DNA of 64,000 nt from Aureisphaera galaxeae (GTDB taxonomy: Bacteria; Bacteroidota; Bacteroidia; Flavobacteriales; Flavobacteriaceae): contig NZ_JAQQTF010000004.1 of NCBI RefSeq assembly GCF_028561275.1, positions 1 through 64,000 of the forward strand, in the 5' to 3' direction. Below, one piece after another: positions 42,219-51,425 of this stretch. A model generated the notes under the pieces. The model had not been told where the DNA came from. It did not search any database and saw only the letters and a program-made list of their open reading frames with translations. Each line of letters starts with the position of its first letter. Within the stretch, counting starts at the first letter, position 1. Both the position numbers and the translations under genes were made by a program.

Positions 42219-44105
42219 ATGGAGAAAAGAAAATTTGATATCAATTCACTTATTGGAATATTGCTTATTGGTGGAATTCTAGCATGGATGACCTATAATC
42301 AGCCCTCCCAAGAAGAATTAGAGGCAGAAAAGCAAAAGCAGGAACAAGCTGTGCAGGAAGCTGAAGAATCTTCCAACCAGCAAGAAGAAACCAAAGATAT
42401 CACACCAGAGATAGTAAATAGTGCAAGTGCTACCGATTCGGTGGCACTACAGGGACTACAAAACCGCCTAGGTTCTTTTGCCTATTCAGGAACGCTTCCT
42501 TCGGCTACAGATGCTACTACGGTCATTGAAAATGATGTGCTGCGTCTTACCGTAAGTAATAAAGGAGGATCTATTGTTGAGGCCAAGCTTAAGAACGAAA
42601 CACAGTATCTAGGGCAACCTGTCTATCTTATTAAGGATGGAAACAGTGATTTTAACCTTCAGTTTAATGCCGAAAATAGAGCCTTAAATACAAAGGATCT
42701 CTATTTTGAACCTACCCTAACTCAAAACGGGGACAACAATGTGCTGTCCATGAAGCTGAAAACGGCTCCCAATGCTTATTTGGAATACCGTTATGAGTTG
42801 AAACCTGGAGACCATATGTTGGACTTCAGTGTTCGTACCCAAGGATTGGATAGGATTATGGATACCAGTCAGCCCATGTACTTGAACTGGGACTTTAAAG
42901 GGTATAGACAGGCGAAAAGTATTACCTACGAAAATCGATATACGCGTCTTACGTATGAGCATGAAAATGGAGATGATCATAGCAAATTATCGCCAGCAGG
43001 AGAAGATGAAGAGATCGAAAAGGACGTAAATTGGATGAACTACAGAACACACTTCTTTAGTTCTATGTTACTTACCGACACGCCTTTTAAAGAGGTAAAA
43101 CTTACTTCTGAAGACTTGGTAAAAGACGAAACCATCGATACCATTTTCACCAAAAGGTATGGAGCTCAAATGTTGTTGGAGCCCAAAGCGGGAGGACTTT
43201 CGTATGACATGAATATGTACTACGGTCCTACCGACTATCAGATATTTAAGCAATACGATCGCAATCTGGATGAAGCCATGCCTTTGGGATGGGGAATCTT
43301 TGGGATTATCAATAAGTACCTTATTATCCCAGTATTCGGATTGTTGAGTAGCTGGTTCCCAGCAGGTATTGCTATTATTCTGTTAACGATCTTATTCAAG
43401 TTATTGCTATCGCCCGTTCAGTATAAACAATACGTTTCTCAAGCGAAGATGAAGGTGCTCAAGCCAGAATTGGATGCTATTAAGAAGAAGCATGAGGGCA
43501 ACCAAATGAAGATTCAGCAGGAAACTTTAAAACTGCAGAATATTGCCGGAGCGAGTCCCTTGAAAGGGTGTTTGCCGGCCTTGATGCAGATTCCGGTCTT
43601 CTACGCCTTGTTCACCTTTTTCCCAACGGCTTTCGACCTAAGACAGAAGAGTTTCCTTTGGGCGGACGATCTGTCCAGTTATGATGTGGTAGCCGAACTA
43701 CCTTTCAACATTCCATTCTACGGAGACCACGTGAGTTTGTTCCCAATCCTTGCTTCCATTGCCATCTTCATTTACATGATGATGAGTACTGGACAGCAAA
43801 TGCAGCAACAGCAGCAACCGGGAATGCCGAACATGAAATTTATCATGTACCTATCGCCGTTGTTCATGTTGGTATTTTTCAACAACTACGCGAGTGGACT
43901 TTCGGTATACTATCTTACGTCTAACCTTATTACTATAGGGATCATGTTGGTGATCAAGAAGTTTATCATCGACGAGGATAAGATTCATGCGAAGATTCAG
44001 GAAAACAAGAAGAAACCTAAAAAGCAGAATCGTTTTCAGCGAAAGATGTCCGAAATGATGGAGCAGGCCGAGGCGCAGAAGAAAGCACAACAAAAGAGAA
44101 AATAA
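42219..44105 (+). CDS. yidC: Membrane protein insertase YidC
   Basis: 628 residues. N-terminal transmembrane helix (~9-25), a large periplasmic beta domain (~90-360), then the conserved Oxa1 core: WFPAGIAIILLTILFKLLLSP, the cytoplasmic SQAKMKVLKPELDAI coiled coil, GCLPALMQIPVFYALF and three more helices. A basic tail (KKPKKQNRFQRKMSEMMEQ) is typical. Inserts and folds inner-membrane proteins with or without Sec. Confidence 0.97.
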   Translation: MEKRKFDINSLIGILLIGGILAWMTYNQPSQEELEAEKQKQEQAVQEAEESSNQQEETKDITPEIVNSASATDSVALQGLQNRLGSFAYSGTLPSATDATTVIENDVLRLTVSNKGGSIVEAKLKNETQYLGQPVYLIKDGNSDFNLQFNAENRALNTKDLYFEPTLTQNGDNNVLSMKLKTAPNAYLEYRYELKPGDHMLDFSVRTQGLDRIMDTSQPMYLNWDFKGYRQAKSITYENRYTRLTYEHENGDDHSKLSPAGEDEEIEKDVNWMNYRTHFFSSMLLTDTPFKEVKLTSEDLVKDETIDTIFTKRYGAQMLLEPKAGGLSYDMNMYYGPTDYQIFKQYDRNLDEAMPLGWGIFGIINKYLIIPVFGLLSSWFPAGIAIILLTILFKLLLSPVQYKQYVSQAKMKVLKPELDAIKKKHEGNQMKIQQETLKLQNIAGASPLKGCLPALMQIPVFYALFTFFPTAFDLRQKSFLWADDLSSYDVVAELPFNIPFYGDHVSLFPILASIAIFIYMMMSTGQQMQQQQQPGMPNMKFIMYLSPLFMLVFFNNYASGLSVYYLTSNLITIGIMLVIKKFIIDEDKIHAKIQENKKKPKKQNRFQRKMSEMMEQAEAQKKAQQKRK

Positions 44106-44153
44106 TTTTGCCATTCCTTACGTTATGAATGCATAAAAATTTTGAACGAAATG

Positions 44154-44843
44154 ATGAAACGTCCCCTTTCAATTTTCTTCAGTTTATGTATCGGTATTAC
44201 TGCCATTACCGCTCAGGAGATTAATCAATTCGACAGTAACGGAGAACGCCATGGAGTTTGGAAAAAGAAATTTCCGGGCACCAATCAGTTGCGGTACGAA
44301 GGTCAGTTTGAGCATGGTAAGGAAGTAGGCGTCTTTAAATTCTACTGTAAGGATTGCAAAAAGCAGCCCGCCTGTGTTCGAACGTATGACAAAAGTGGCG
44401 TAGCCAAGGTGCAGTACTTCACTGCCAGTGGAAAGTTGGTGAGTGAAGGGAATATGATTCAGAAGGATCGCGATGGAGAATGGGTGTACTACCATAAAAA
44501 AGGTAGTTCGGTCATGACGCGTGAATTCTATAAAAATGGGAAATTGGAAGGTAAGAAGACCACTTATTATCCCAATGGACAGGTGACCGAAGAGCTTAAT
44601 TTCATAAATGGTTCCAAAGAAGGGGAGAATCTCTACTATTCACCAGATGGTGTTTTGCTAAAGAAGCTAAAATATCAAAACGATAAATTGCAAGGTGCAG
44701 CCGAGTACTATGATGCGCATGGCAATGTAACCATTAAAGGAAATTACCGCGAAGGGAAAAAGCACGGCCTGTGGAAATACTACAAGAATGGGAAGGTAGA
44801 ATTGGAAGAAACTTACCCTAAGCCCTTGAAGAAAGGATCTTAA
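44154..44843 (+). CDS. YwqK/MORN-repeat secreted protein
   Basis: 229 residues from ATG 44154; ATG 44151 and TTG 44142 are in frame upstream. Signal peptide to about ITAITAQ. The rest is MORN-like beta repeats: GVWKKKFPGTNQLRYEGQF, YKNGKLEGKKTTYYPNGQ, GKKHGLWKYYKNGK. Databases often label this family an 'antitoxin' (YwqK), but there is no toxin gene beside it and the signal peptide argues against that. Outer-surface or periplasmic role unknown. Confidence 0.8.
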   Translation: MKRPLSIFFSLCIGITAITAQEINQFDSNGERHGVWKKKFPGTNQLRYEGQFEHGKEVGVFKFYCKDCKKQPACVRTYDKSGVAKVQYFTASGKLVSEGNMIQKDRDGEWVYYHKKGSSVMTREFYKNGKLEGKKTTYYPNGQVTEELNFINGSKEGENLYYSPDGVLLKKLKYQNDKLQGAAEYYDAHGNVTIKGNYREGKKHGLWKYYKNGKVELEETYPKPLKKGS

Positions 44844-44884
44844 ACAGCTCATACCAAAGGCTCAGGGTAATCAAACAACAACTC

Positions 44885-45481
44885 TTATTTCTTTAAGGCC
44901 AATACGCGGATTTTAATTTTCACGTCTTTTCCAATAAACAGCGCTCCGTTTTTCATTTTCTTATTCATGGCAATGCCGTAGTCGAATCGGTCTATGGTAA
45001 AGTCGGCTTTAATCCCTATGGTTTCGCTTTGCGTAGGATCCTTAAAGGGTCCAGAGACTTCTACAGGAAAGGTAATTTCCTTGGTGACTCCATGAAGGGT
45101 AAAGTTCCCGCTCATTTCATAACCATTTGAAACTTTGCTCACCCCGGTTGATTCAAAAATAATTTCGGGGTAGGTGGCGGCATCCAACCAGAAGGCGCCT
45201 TTTAAGTGTCCATCCCGAGTTTCGTTGTTACTATCCAGACTATTTACTTGTATGACCGCCTTCACCTTTAGTGAGGTGTAATCGTCTCCATCCATTTCTA
45301 TGGTGGCTGTTGCTTCATTGAATCTTCCGGAGACTTCCCCAACCATAAAACGTTCTACATCGAACCCAATATGGGTATGTCCCGGATCGAGCGCATATTT
45401 GTCGGTGGTTATTTCATAGAAGCTGAAGCTGGCAAGGGCAACAAAAAGTAAAAGCAATAACTGAAGTTTGGTTCTTTTCAT
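44885..45481 (-). CDS. YceI-family lipid-binding-like protein, secreted
   Basis: 198 residues with signal peptide (FVALASFSFYE). YceI hallmarks: YALDPGHTHIGFDVERFMVG, SGRFNEATATI, RDGHLKGAFWLDAATYPEI and FPVEVSGPFKDP. The beta-barrel fold binds polyisoprenoids in characterised members; the role here is unknown. A perfect 18-bp palindrome lies 57 bp upstream of its start. Confidence 0.92.
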   Translation of the reverse strand: MKRTKLQLLLLLFVALASFSFYEITTDKYALDPGHTHIGFDVERFMVGEVSGRFNEATATIEMDGDDYTSLKVKAVIQVNSLDSNNETRDGHLKGAFWLDAATYPEIIFESTGVSKVSNGYEMSGNFTLHGVTKEITFPVEVSGPFKDPTQSETIGIKADFTIDRFDYGIAMNKKMKNGALFIGKDVKIKIRVLALKK

Positions 45482-45537
45482 GTGAATGTGTTTTTTAAAT
45501 GAACTTCAATACTAGCCATTCGCCATGCGCAAGTCGA

Positions 45538-45555
45538 CAACCTTTATAAAGGTTG
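45538..45555. promoter_or_regulatory. Perfect 18-bp palindrome upstream of yceI-like gene
   Basis: CAACCTTTATAAAGGTTG is fully self-complementary. It lies between the AraC-type regulator gene and the YceI-like gene, both on the minus strand, about 57-74 bp before the latter's start. Candidate operator, or a hairpin ending the regulator transcript region. Confidence 0.4.
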
Positions 45556-45584
45556 CTGATAAAGGGGGATGATTTTAAGAAAAT

Positions 45585-46796
45585 TTAACCTTCTCTGGTG
45601 TTGAGGTGTTCCTTTCTGAAGGCGGAAGGGGTTTTGTTTTCAAATTTCTTGAAAGCGTTTACAAAGGAAGTTTTGTTGTTGAAACCACAATCGAAAACCA
45701 CTTGTAAGATGGTCTGTTTGGGTTGTGCTATGAGAAGACCCTTTGCTTCAGCAATGCGGTATCGATTCACAAAATCGAAAAAGGAGCAGTGGTATTGTTC
45801 ATTGATGAGTTGTGAAAGTTGATGGTCGCTTACCTTCATAAGTTGGGCAAGATCACTCAAGCGTAAGGTGTTTTTTAAGTAAGGCTTTTCGGCTTCCATG
45901 AGTGTGTCCAGCTTTTGCTTTAAATCGGATTTGTCATTTTCCGAAAGGGAGGAACTGGCATACCGTGTTTTTTGGGGTGGGGTAGATGCCCATTTCAACC
46001 CAGACAAATAGTATCCTACCGAATAAATAAATATTCCCATGGGGATTACATAGATATAATCCATTTCCCGTCTATAGATTTCAGTAGCAAACAAGAGATA
46101 CAGGAAGAGGGATACCAGTAGCAATACAGCAAGTAATAGGATGTTGAAAAGTTTTAACCATTTAATGTTTTCAATATTGGCATATAGGTCTTTCAATTTC
46201 TTATGATACCTACTAACGGTCCTCATATTAAAGAAGAGGTAGCATCCTAGGTGTATAAATTGAAGATAGAAAACCGTAGAGTACAGGTACTCGAAAGCGG
46301 TTACTGTTTTGGGTCGGTGGTCGAAAACGGCCAACATTCCATAATGAATCTGCCGTTGACTTAGGGATTCGTTGCTCAGCCAAGGAATGATAATAACAAA
46401 AGCTACAAAGGGGAGTAGATGAAGGGCTTTCTTTAACGAAAACTTCCAATCTTTTTGGGTAATGGACTGGATATAATAGTAGTTTAAGGGACCTAATAAG
46501 AGCCAAGACCCATATCGGGTGCCGTAGAACATATTGACATTAACCTTTATAACATTGCGGATGGCAAGGAATTCTGCCAAGTACCAAATAAAGGCCAGCA
46601 AAATAAAAGAGAGATATCGATTTTCAATCTTGCTTCTCCGCTCTTTGGAAAGGTACAGTATAGAAAAAACGAACACTCCTTGACAAATACTCAGGATAAT
46701 GAGAAGGGACCACAGATCGAGTTTCATAACTGGTTTCGGAGTTCGTTCCTTCAAAAATAACAGAAAGCCGCTAACTAGGGTGAAAAAAGAGTTCAT
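45585..46796 (-). CDS. AraC-family regulator with N-terminal membrane domain
   Basis: 403 residues. Residues ~20-270 contain about seven hydrophobic helices (LLIILSICQGVFVFSILYL, YLSFILLAFIWYLAEFLAI, ALHLLPFVAFVIIIPWL and others). The C-terminal ~105 residues are an AraC HTH: NTLRLSDLAQLMKVSDHQLS, FFDFVNRYRIAEAKGLL and VVFDCGFNNKTSFVNAFKK. It is a membrane-bound one-component regulator typical of Bacteroidota. An alternative start at residue 24 (MKLDLWSLLI, base 46727) fits a first transmembrane helix better. Target unknown; the adjacent palindrome is a candidate. Confidence 0.87.
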   Translation of the reverse strand: MNSFFTLVSGFLLFLKERTPKPVMKLDLWSLLIILSICQGVFVFSILYLSKERRSKIENRYLSFILLAFIWYLAEFLAIRNVIKVNVNMFYGTRYGSWLLLGPLNYYYIQSITQKDWKFSLKKALHLLPFVAFVIIIPWLSNESLSQRQIHYGMLAVFDHRPKTVTAFEYLYSTVFYLQFIHLGCYLFFNMRTVSRYHKKLKDLYANIENIKWLKLFNILLLAVLLLVSLFLYLLFATEIYRREMDYIYVIPMGIFIYSVGYYLSGLKWASTPPQKTRYASSSLSENDKSDLKQKLDTLMEAEKPYLKNTLRLSDLAQLMKVSDHQLSQLINEQYHCSFFDFVNRYRIAEAKGLLIAQPKQTILQVVFDCGFNNKTSFVNAFKKFENKTPSAFRKEHLNTREG

Positions 46797-46877
46797 TTCT
46801 GAATGGACTTCTCAAATATGATTCTTAATCATTTGTTTGGCAGGTAGGCGATATATGCACAGCACTTAATTATTCAG

Positions 46878-46885
46878 TACCTTTG
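46878..46885 (+). promoter_or_regulatory. Candidate -7 box for mnmA
   Basis: TACCTTTG matches TAnnTTTG, 57 bp before the mnmA ATG. The -33 element is unclear. Confidence 0.5.
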
Positions 46886-46941
46886 CAGTCTGAAATGAAA
46901 TAGGTTCATTTACGTCTCAAGAAGTATAGAATAGAAAGATA

Positions 46942-48129
46942 ATGAAACGTGTAGTTGTCGGATTAAGTGGAGGAGTAGACTCCAGTGTTGCAGCCTATCT
47001 TTTAAAAGAGCAAGGCTATGAGGTTATTGGCCTTTTCATGAAGAATTGGCATGACGATTCTGTGACTATTTCTAACGAATGTCCTTGGTTGGACGATAGC
47101 AACGATGCTATGTTGGTGGCCCAGAAATTGGGGATTCCTTTTCAAACAGTAGACTTGAGCGAACAATACAAAGAACGTATTGTAGACTATATGTTCCGGG
47201 AGTACGAAATGGGAAGAACGCCTAATCCAGATGTGCTTTGTAACCGGGAAATTAAGTTCGATGTCTTTATGAAAATTGCCATGGATCTGGGAGCGGATTT
47301 TGTGGCGACGGGTCACTACTGCCGAAAAGGAGAGATTGAGAAAGACAGAGAAAAGGTATATCAGTTGCTATCTGGAAAAGACCCCAATAAGGATCAATCG
47401 TATTTCTTATGTCAATTATCGCAGGAGCAATTGGCCAAAACCCTATTTCCCGTAGGTGAATTGTTGAAGCCTGAAGTTCGTGAAATAGCCTCAGAACAAG
47501 ACTTGGTTACCGCAGAGAAGAGAGATTCGCAAGGATTGTGCTTCATCGGTAAAGTTCGGTTACCTGAGTTTTTGCAACAACAATTGGCTCCCAAAGAGGG
47601 TGTTATTGTTGAGGTTCCCTCGGAGTACGAAGCGTATTCCAAAGGGGTTCCTTCCTTTCAATCGGTACAGGACGAATTGGATTTTCTTTCCGAAAAGTAT
47701 TCCTATGAATTATCCGATGGCAAAGTGGTAGGTAAGCATCAAGGAGCTCATTTCTTTACCAAAGGACAACGAAAAGGATTGGCTGTAGGTGGAACCAAGG
47801 AGCCCTTATTTATTATTGATACAGATGTAGAGGAAAATGTCATTTATACGGGGCAAGGGAAAGACCACCCTGGATTGTATCGACGTGGACTCTTCGTTAA
47901 GAATGAAGAAACGCATTGGATACGGGAAGATCTTGCTCTAGAAGTAGATGAAAAAATGGAGGTGCTGGCACGTATTCGCTATCGACAACCCTTGGAAAAA
48001 GCAACCTTGTATCAAACAGTATCCGGTCTTTATGTTATCTTTGAAGAAGCACAGTCTGCCATTACCGAAGGTCAATTCGTAGCTTGGTATCGGGATGACG
48101 AATTACTAGGCAGCGGTGTTATTTCTTAA
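46942..48129 (+). CDS. mnmA: tRNA 2-thiouridine(34) synthase MnmA
   Basis: 395 residues. P-loop [17 protein letters not shown], the [16 protein letters not shown] stretch bearing the first catalytic Cys, [25 protein letters not shown], and the second catalytic Cys in [11 protein letters not shown]-terminal beta domain with [10 protein letters not shown]. Transfers sulfur to U34 of tRNA Lys/Glu/Gln using ATP; cytoplasmic. Confidence 0.97.
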   Translation: MKRVVVGLSGGVDSSVAAYLLKEQGYEVIGLFMKNWHDDSVTISNECPWLDDSNDAMLVAQKLGIPFQTVDLSEQYKERIVDYMFREYEMGRTPNPDVLCNREIKFDVFMKIAMDLGADFVATGHYCRKGEIEKDREKVYQLLSGKDPNKDQSYFLCQLSQEQLAKTLFPVGELLKPEVREIASEQDLVTAEKRDSQGLCFIGKVRLPEFLQQQLAPKEGVIVEVPSEYEAYSKGVPSFQSVQDELDFLSEKYSYELSDGKVVGKHQGAHFFTKGQRKGLAVGGTKEPLFIIDTDVEENVIYTGQGKDHPGLYRRGLFVKNEETHWIREDLALEVDEKMEVLARIRYRQPLEKATLYQTVSGLYVIFEEAQSAITEGQFVAWYRDDELLGSGVIS

Positions 48130-48165
48130 GTTTAAATCACTTTCATTTTAGATCATTAAATAATA

Positions 48166-49107
48166 GTGCAGAATAAGGTTACTCAACTTTTCGATATAAA
48201 ATACCCGATCATTCAAGCAGGAATGATTTGGAATAGTGGCTGGCGATTGGCCAGTGCTGTAAGTAACGCAGGAGGACTGGGCCTTTTAGGGGCTGGATCC
48301 ATGTATCCCGAAGTACTTCGTGAACACATTCAGAAGTGTAAAAAAGCGACGGACAAGCCCTTTGGGGTCAATGTTCCCATGTTATATCCCAATCTTCAAG
48401 AAATCATTGAGATTATTATTGAAGAAGGGGTGAAAATTGTTTTTACTTCCGCTGGAAATCCAAAGACGTATACAAAACATCTTAAAGATCATGGCATTAC
48501 AGTGGTTCATGTGGTAAGTAGTGTAAAGTTTGCACTGAAGGCACAGGAAGCTGGAGTGGATGCTATTGTAGCCGAAGGTTTCGAAGCGGGAGGGCATAAC
48601 GGTAGGGATGAAACTACCACCTTTACCCTTATTCCTATGGTGCGGGAGCAAATCTCCATTCCGCTAATTGCCGCGGGAGGAATTGCCACTGGTAAAGGCA
48701 TGTTGGCTGCAATGGTATTGGGTGCCCATGGGGTACAGGTAGGAAGTCGTTTTGTGGCTTCGGAAGAAAGTAGCGCCCATGAGGCCTTTAAAAACGTAGT
48801 AGTAGATGCCAAAGAAGGAGATACCATTCTAACCTTAAAAGAACTGGCTCCCGTGCGGCTCATAAAAAACAAATTCTATCAAGACGTAAAAGAACTGTAT
48901 GAAACGGCGCCTTCGGTAGAGCAGCTAAAAGAACTTTTAGGTCGTGCACGTGCCAAAAGAGGTATGTTCGAAGGGGATTTGGTAGAAGGAGAATTGGAAA
49001 TAGGACAGGTTTCGGGATTGATCCATGATATAAAACCCGCGGCTCAGATTGTAGCCGAAATGTGGGAAGAATTCCAAAAGGCAAAAGAGGAAGCCGGGAG
49101 TCTATAG
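48166..49107 (+). CDS. Nitronate monooxygenase-family FMN enzyme
   Basis: 313 residues from GTG 48166. FMN-binding TIM barrel: YPIIQAGMIWNSGWRLASAVSNAGGLG, PFGVNVPML, DAIVAEGFEAGGHNG with the likely catalytic His, IPLIAAGGIATG and GAHGVQVGSRFVASEE. Family members oxidise alkyl nitronates; some are enoyl-ACP reductases (FabK). FabK cannot be excluded. It is the last plus-strand housekeeping gene before the regulator array. Confidence 0.87.
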   Translation: MQNKVTQLFDIKYPIIQAGMIWNSGWRLASAVSNAGGLGLLGAGSMYPEVLREHIQKCKKATDKPFGVNVPMLYPNLQEIIEIIIEEGVKIVFTSAGNPKTYTKHLKDHGITVVHVVSSVKFALKAQEAGVDAIVAEGFEAGGHNGRDETTTFTLIPMVREQISIPLIAAGGIATGKGMLAAMVLGAHGVQVGSRFVASEESSAHEAFKNVVVDAKEGDTILTLKELAPVRLIKNKFYQDVKELYETAPSVEQLKELLGRARAKRGMFEGDLVEGELEIGQVSGLIHDIKPAAQIVAEMWEEFQKAKEEAGSL

Positions 49108-49162
49108 GGTACAATTAAATCCGATTCGTCCAAATACTCGTATATACTAGAAAACGCCCCAT

Positions 49163-49261
49163 ATGAATCTAGTTATACGAATTATACAATTTATAATCCT
49201 TTTGTTTTCCGATAGGATTGAAATTCCCGAAGGTTATTCAGAAAATGACACTAGCTTTTAA
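49163..49261 (+). CDS. Tiny ORF A (32 residues), LLFSDR-x-E-x-P family
   Basis: ATG 49163 to TAA 49261. The product has a hydrophobic N-terminal segment (~residues 3-15), then LLFSDRIEIP and a polar acidic tail of ten residues. It aligns without gaps from Met1 to Pro22 with tiny ORF C (55647-55739): 11 of 22 positions are identical, and the DNA 15-mer CTTTTGTTTTCCGAT is shared. It converges on the first regulator gene, 25 bp from its 3' end. No family recognised; function inferred only from context. Confidence 0.5.
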   Translation: MNLVIRIIQFIILLFSDRIEIPEGYSENDTSF

Positions 49262-49286
49262 TTTAAAGCTCACCGAGAATAGTAGG

Positions 49287-51149
49287 CTATAGTTGCCGCA
49301 AGAATTCCGATAAATTGGTATCTGTGCTTAGCCCTAGTTTTTTTCTTAGGGTAAGTCGATAGTTATAAACGGATTGTTCCTTGATCCCCATTTGGGTGGC
49401 CGCCTGTTTTGAGGTCATATTGAGGATGGTATAGATGGCTACCTGAATTTCCTTATGACTCAGGTTTGGGAACTTGCTCTTAAGGTTAAAAGTAAAGTCC
49501 TCCTGTTCGTTCTTCACCTTGATATCCAAAGCTACTTTCTCTTTATTAACTTCCGATTTATCCTTTATATAAAACAATAGTTCGTTCAATCCACTTTTCA
49601 CCGTATCCTCTTTGGCACTCCGCTTCAGGGTTTTTACCTTAGAAAGGCACACATCCAGTAGCTTATTATACTCGTTGATGTGAATGGCATACTCGGTAAT
49701 TTCCTTTTTACTGTGATCAATCTGAGCTTCTTTAAGGCTGCTTAGTTCCTTTTCGGTTTGGAAGGCTGACTTGTTCATTTTACTGATTTTGCGTTCTCGG
49801 TATACAAAAAACAGGAGCCCTGCCGCCAAACATCCAAACAAAATATTTCGATAACTGCTGGCTTTCTGTTTGGTGTCCATAATGGCTAGCCTTTGGTCCT
49901 TTACCAATAGATCTTGTTCAAATTGGGCTATGTCGAATTGCATTTTCAGGGCTTCCAATTCCCGGGTTCTATTCAATTTGGCAATACTGTCCTCCAGGCT
50001 TTCGAACTTTCTAAACGATTCCAGCGCAGCAGGGAAATTACCTTGTTCTTCATAAATCTCAGATTTTAATTTATGTGCGTCCAGCAAAATCTCCGTGATC
50101 CCATGTTCTGTAGATATGGCGATGGATTCATTAAGTATAGCTAACCCTTCTTTTAATTTTCCTTGCTTCTTTGCAATGGAAGCTCTTGCATATTTGGTGT
50201 CACTTAGCAAAGCCGGATTCGCCTTTTCCAGAATTCTTTCAGCTTTACTTAGATAGAGCTTGGCATTATCAATGTTGTTCATGCTGGCCAATATATCTGC
50301 ATATGTGCTATAGAAAATCCCAGTAAAAACGAGGTTGTCAATTTTTGGGACGAGAGCAAGGCCTTTGTCCAAATAAGCCTTTGCCATTTCATGTTCCCCG
50401 TTGCTGTCGTATTGAAGTCCTAAATTGTGATAGCAAATAAATTGTCCTACATGGCTTTCTTGTTTTTCCGCCTCTGCCAGCGCATTTTTCAAAGATTCTA
50501 TAGCCTTTTCGTCATCTCCGTTTTTTGTATGAACGAATGATAAGCCATTGTATATGTCATACAGATAGGTGTCATCTTTAAGTTGATTGGATATGTTGAA
50601 GGCATTATTATAGTAATTCATGCTCGCATCCAAATCATTCAATTGCGCAAATGCATTACCCAATGAGATGTGTGTCATAATAAGGTCCGAGGAGAATACA
50701 TGAGGTAGGGCATCTCGCAGCACTTGTATGGATTCTTTGAATTGAACCTTCATAAAATGGGCATTTCCAATGACCACCTGGGCCGACGCCTTACGGTCCG
50801 TTTTTTCATAACCCTCAAAAACACGAATGGCTTTTTGAGAATAATCTATAGCCAAATCAAAATCGGAATCCAGATAATAGCCTCTTGCCAATCCTAAAAA
50901 TGTCTCCGCAAAGAGAAGGCTATCGTTCTGCATGACGGCTAATTGTTTCAGTCGATTCGCATAGGCAAAAGTACTATCTCTGTTCTGTTCAATTCGCGCA
51001 TAATGAAGTATGAGGGTTTGAAGCGCCTCTGCTACTTCAGAACTCGACTCATTCTTTTGGATAATATCTTTGGCAAATTCGATCTTTTCCTGAGCTGTAA
51101 CGGGCGAGAAAGAGGCTACTATTAGTAGGAGTGAAAGAAATCTTCTCAT
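49287..51149 (-). CDS. Transmembrane TPR / LuxR-like HTH regulator, paralogue 1
   Basis: 620 residues. Signal peptide to ~residue 19 (SFSPVTAQ), so the TPR region (~30-370; e.g. YYLDSDFDLAIDYSQKAIRVF, LGLQYDSNGEHEMAKAYLDKG) lies in the periplasm. A coiled coil (~385-425) leads to one transmembrane helix (~435-453), a cytoplasmic helical linker, and a C-terminal HTH (~555-620: LSHKEIQVAIYTILNMTSKQ, MGIKEQSVYNYRLTLRKKLG) of the LuxR/GerE type. It is a one-component membrane sensor. A four-half-site operator lies 43 bp before the start. Ligand unknown. Confidence 0.88.
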   Translation of the reverse strand: MRRFLSLLLIVASFSPVTAQEKIEFAKDIIQKNESSSEVAEALQTLILHYARIEQNRDSTFAYANRLKQLAVMQNDSLLFAETFLGLARGYYLDSDFDLAIDYSQKAIRVFEGYEKTDRKASAQVVIGNAHFMKVQFKESIQVLRDALPHVFSSDLIMTHISLGNAFAQLNDLDASMNYYNNAFNISNQLKDDTYLYDIYNGLSFVHTKNGDDEKAIESLKNALAEAEKQESHVGQFICYHNLGLQYDSNGEHEMAKAYLDKGLALVPKIDNLVFTGIFYSTYADILASMNNIDNAKLYLSKAERILEKANPALLSDTKYARASIAKKQGKLKEGLAILNESIAISTEHGITEILLDAHKLKSEIYEEQGNFPAALESFRKFESLEDSIAKLNRTRELEALKMQFDIAQFEQDLLVKDQRLAIMDTKQKASSYRNILFGCLAAGLLFFVYRERKISKMNKSAFQTEKELSSLKEAQIDHSKKEITEYAIHINEYNKLLDVCLSKVKTLKRSAKEDTVKSGLNELLFYIKDKSEVNKEKVALDIKVKNEQEDFTFNLKSKFPNLSHKEIQVAIYTILNMTSKQAATQMGIKEQSVYNYRLTLRKKLGLSTDTNLSEFLRQL

Positions 51150-51191
51150 ATGGCATTTGGACTTGGTTGACGGGTAAACTTACACTATTTC

Positions 51192-51227
51192 CTTACTTTT
51201 TGCTTACTATAGTAAGTTTAAAGTAAG
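51192..51227. promoter_or_regulatory. 36-bp four-half-site operator, paralogue 1
   Basis: CTTAC-N6-CTTAC-TATA-GTAAG-N6-GTAAG, all four half-sites exact. Half-sites on each arm are 11 bp apart and the whole is symmetrical about 51209.5. On the minus strand it is followed, 21 bp after its inner palindrome, by TAAGTTTA, a near-consensus -7 box. Candidate site for the HTH regulators themselves. Confidence 0.65.
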
Positions 51228-51306
51228 TCATTTAACATAGCTGATATTCAATTCGTTATACATTTGCTTCAATTCAATTGTAAATCACTGTTAAACAAAA
51301 TATTAT

Positions 51307-51351
51307 ATGGTTTCTAAGTGGTGGATTTTTATCTTTTTTTCATGGAGATAA
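51307..51351 (+). CDS. Tiny ORF B (14 residues), possible shortened relative
   Basis: ATG 51307 to TAA 51351: MVSKWWIFIFFSWR. Its last nine residues match the W-[VI]-F-[LI]-[LF]-F-S-x-R part of tiny ORF C, but it stops where the E-x-P tail would begin. It lies in the same relative place as ORF C: divergent from a regulator gene, across that gene's operator. It may be a decayed or truncated copy. Confidence 0.25.
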   Translation: MVSKWWIFIFFSWR

Positions 51352-51425
51352 CCGAGTGCTCCTAGGTATTTGGGGATACTTTTTACTCGATTCGGCTATC
51401 GGAATTTCCGGCTAACGTATAAACG

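Noticed and set aside
44154-44843. YwqK as a toxin-antitoxin antitoxin
   Set aside because: Signal peptide present, MORN-like repeats throughout and no toxin-like neighbour; the label is a database habit.
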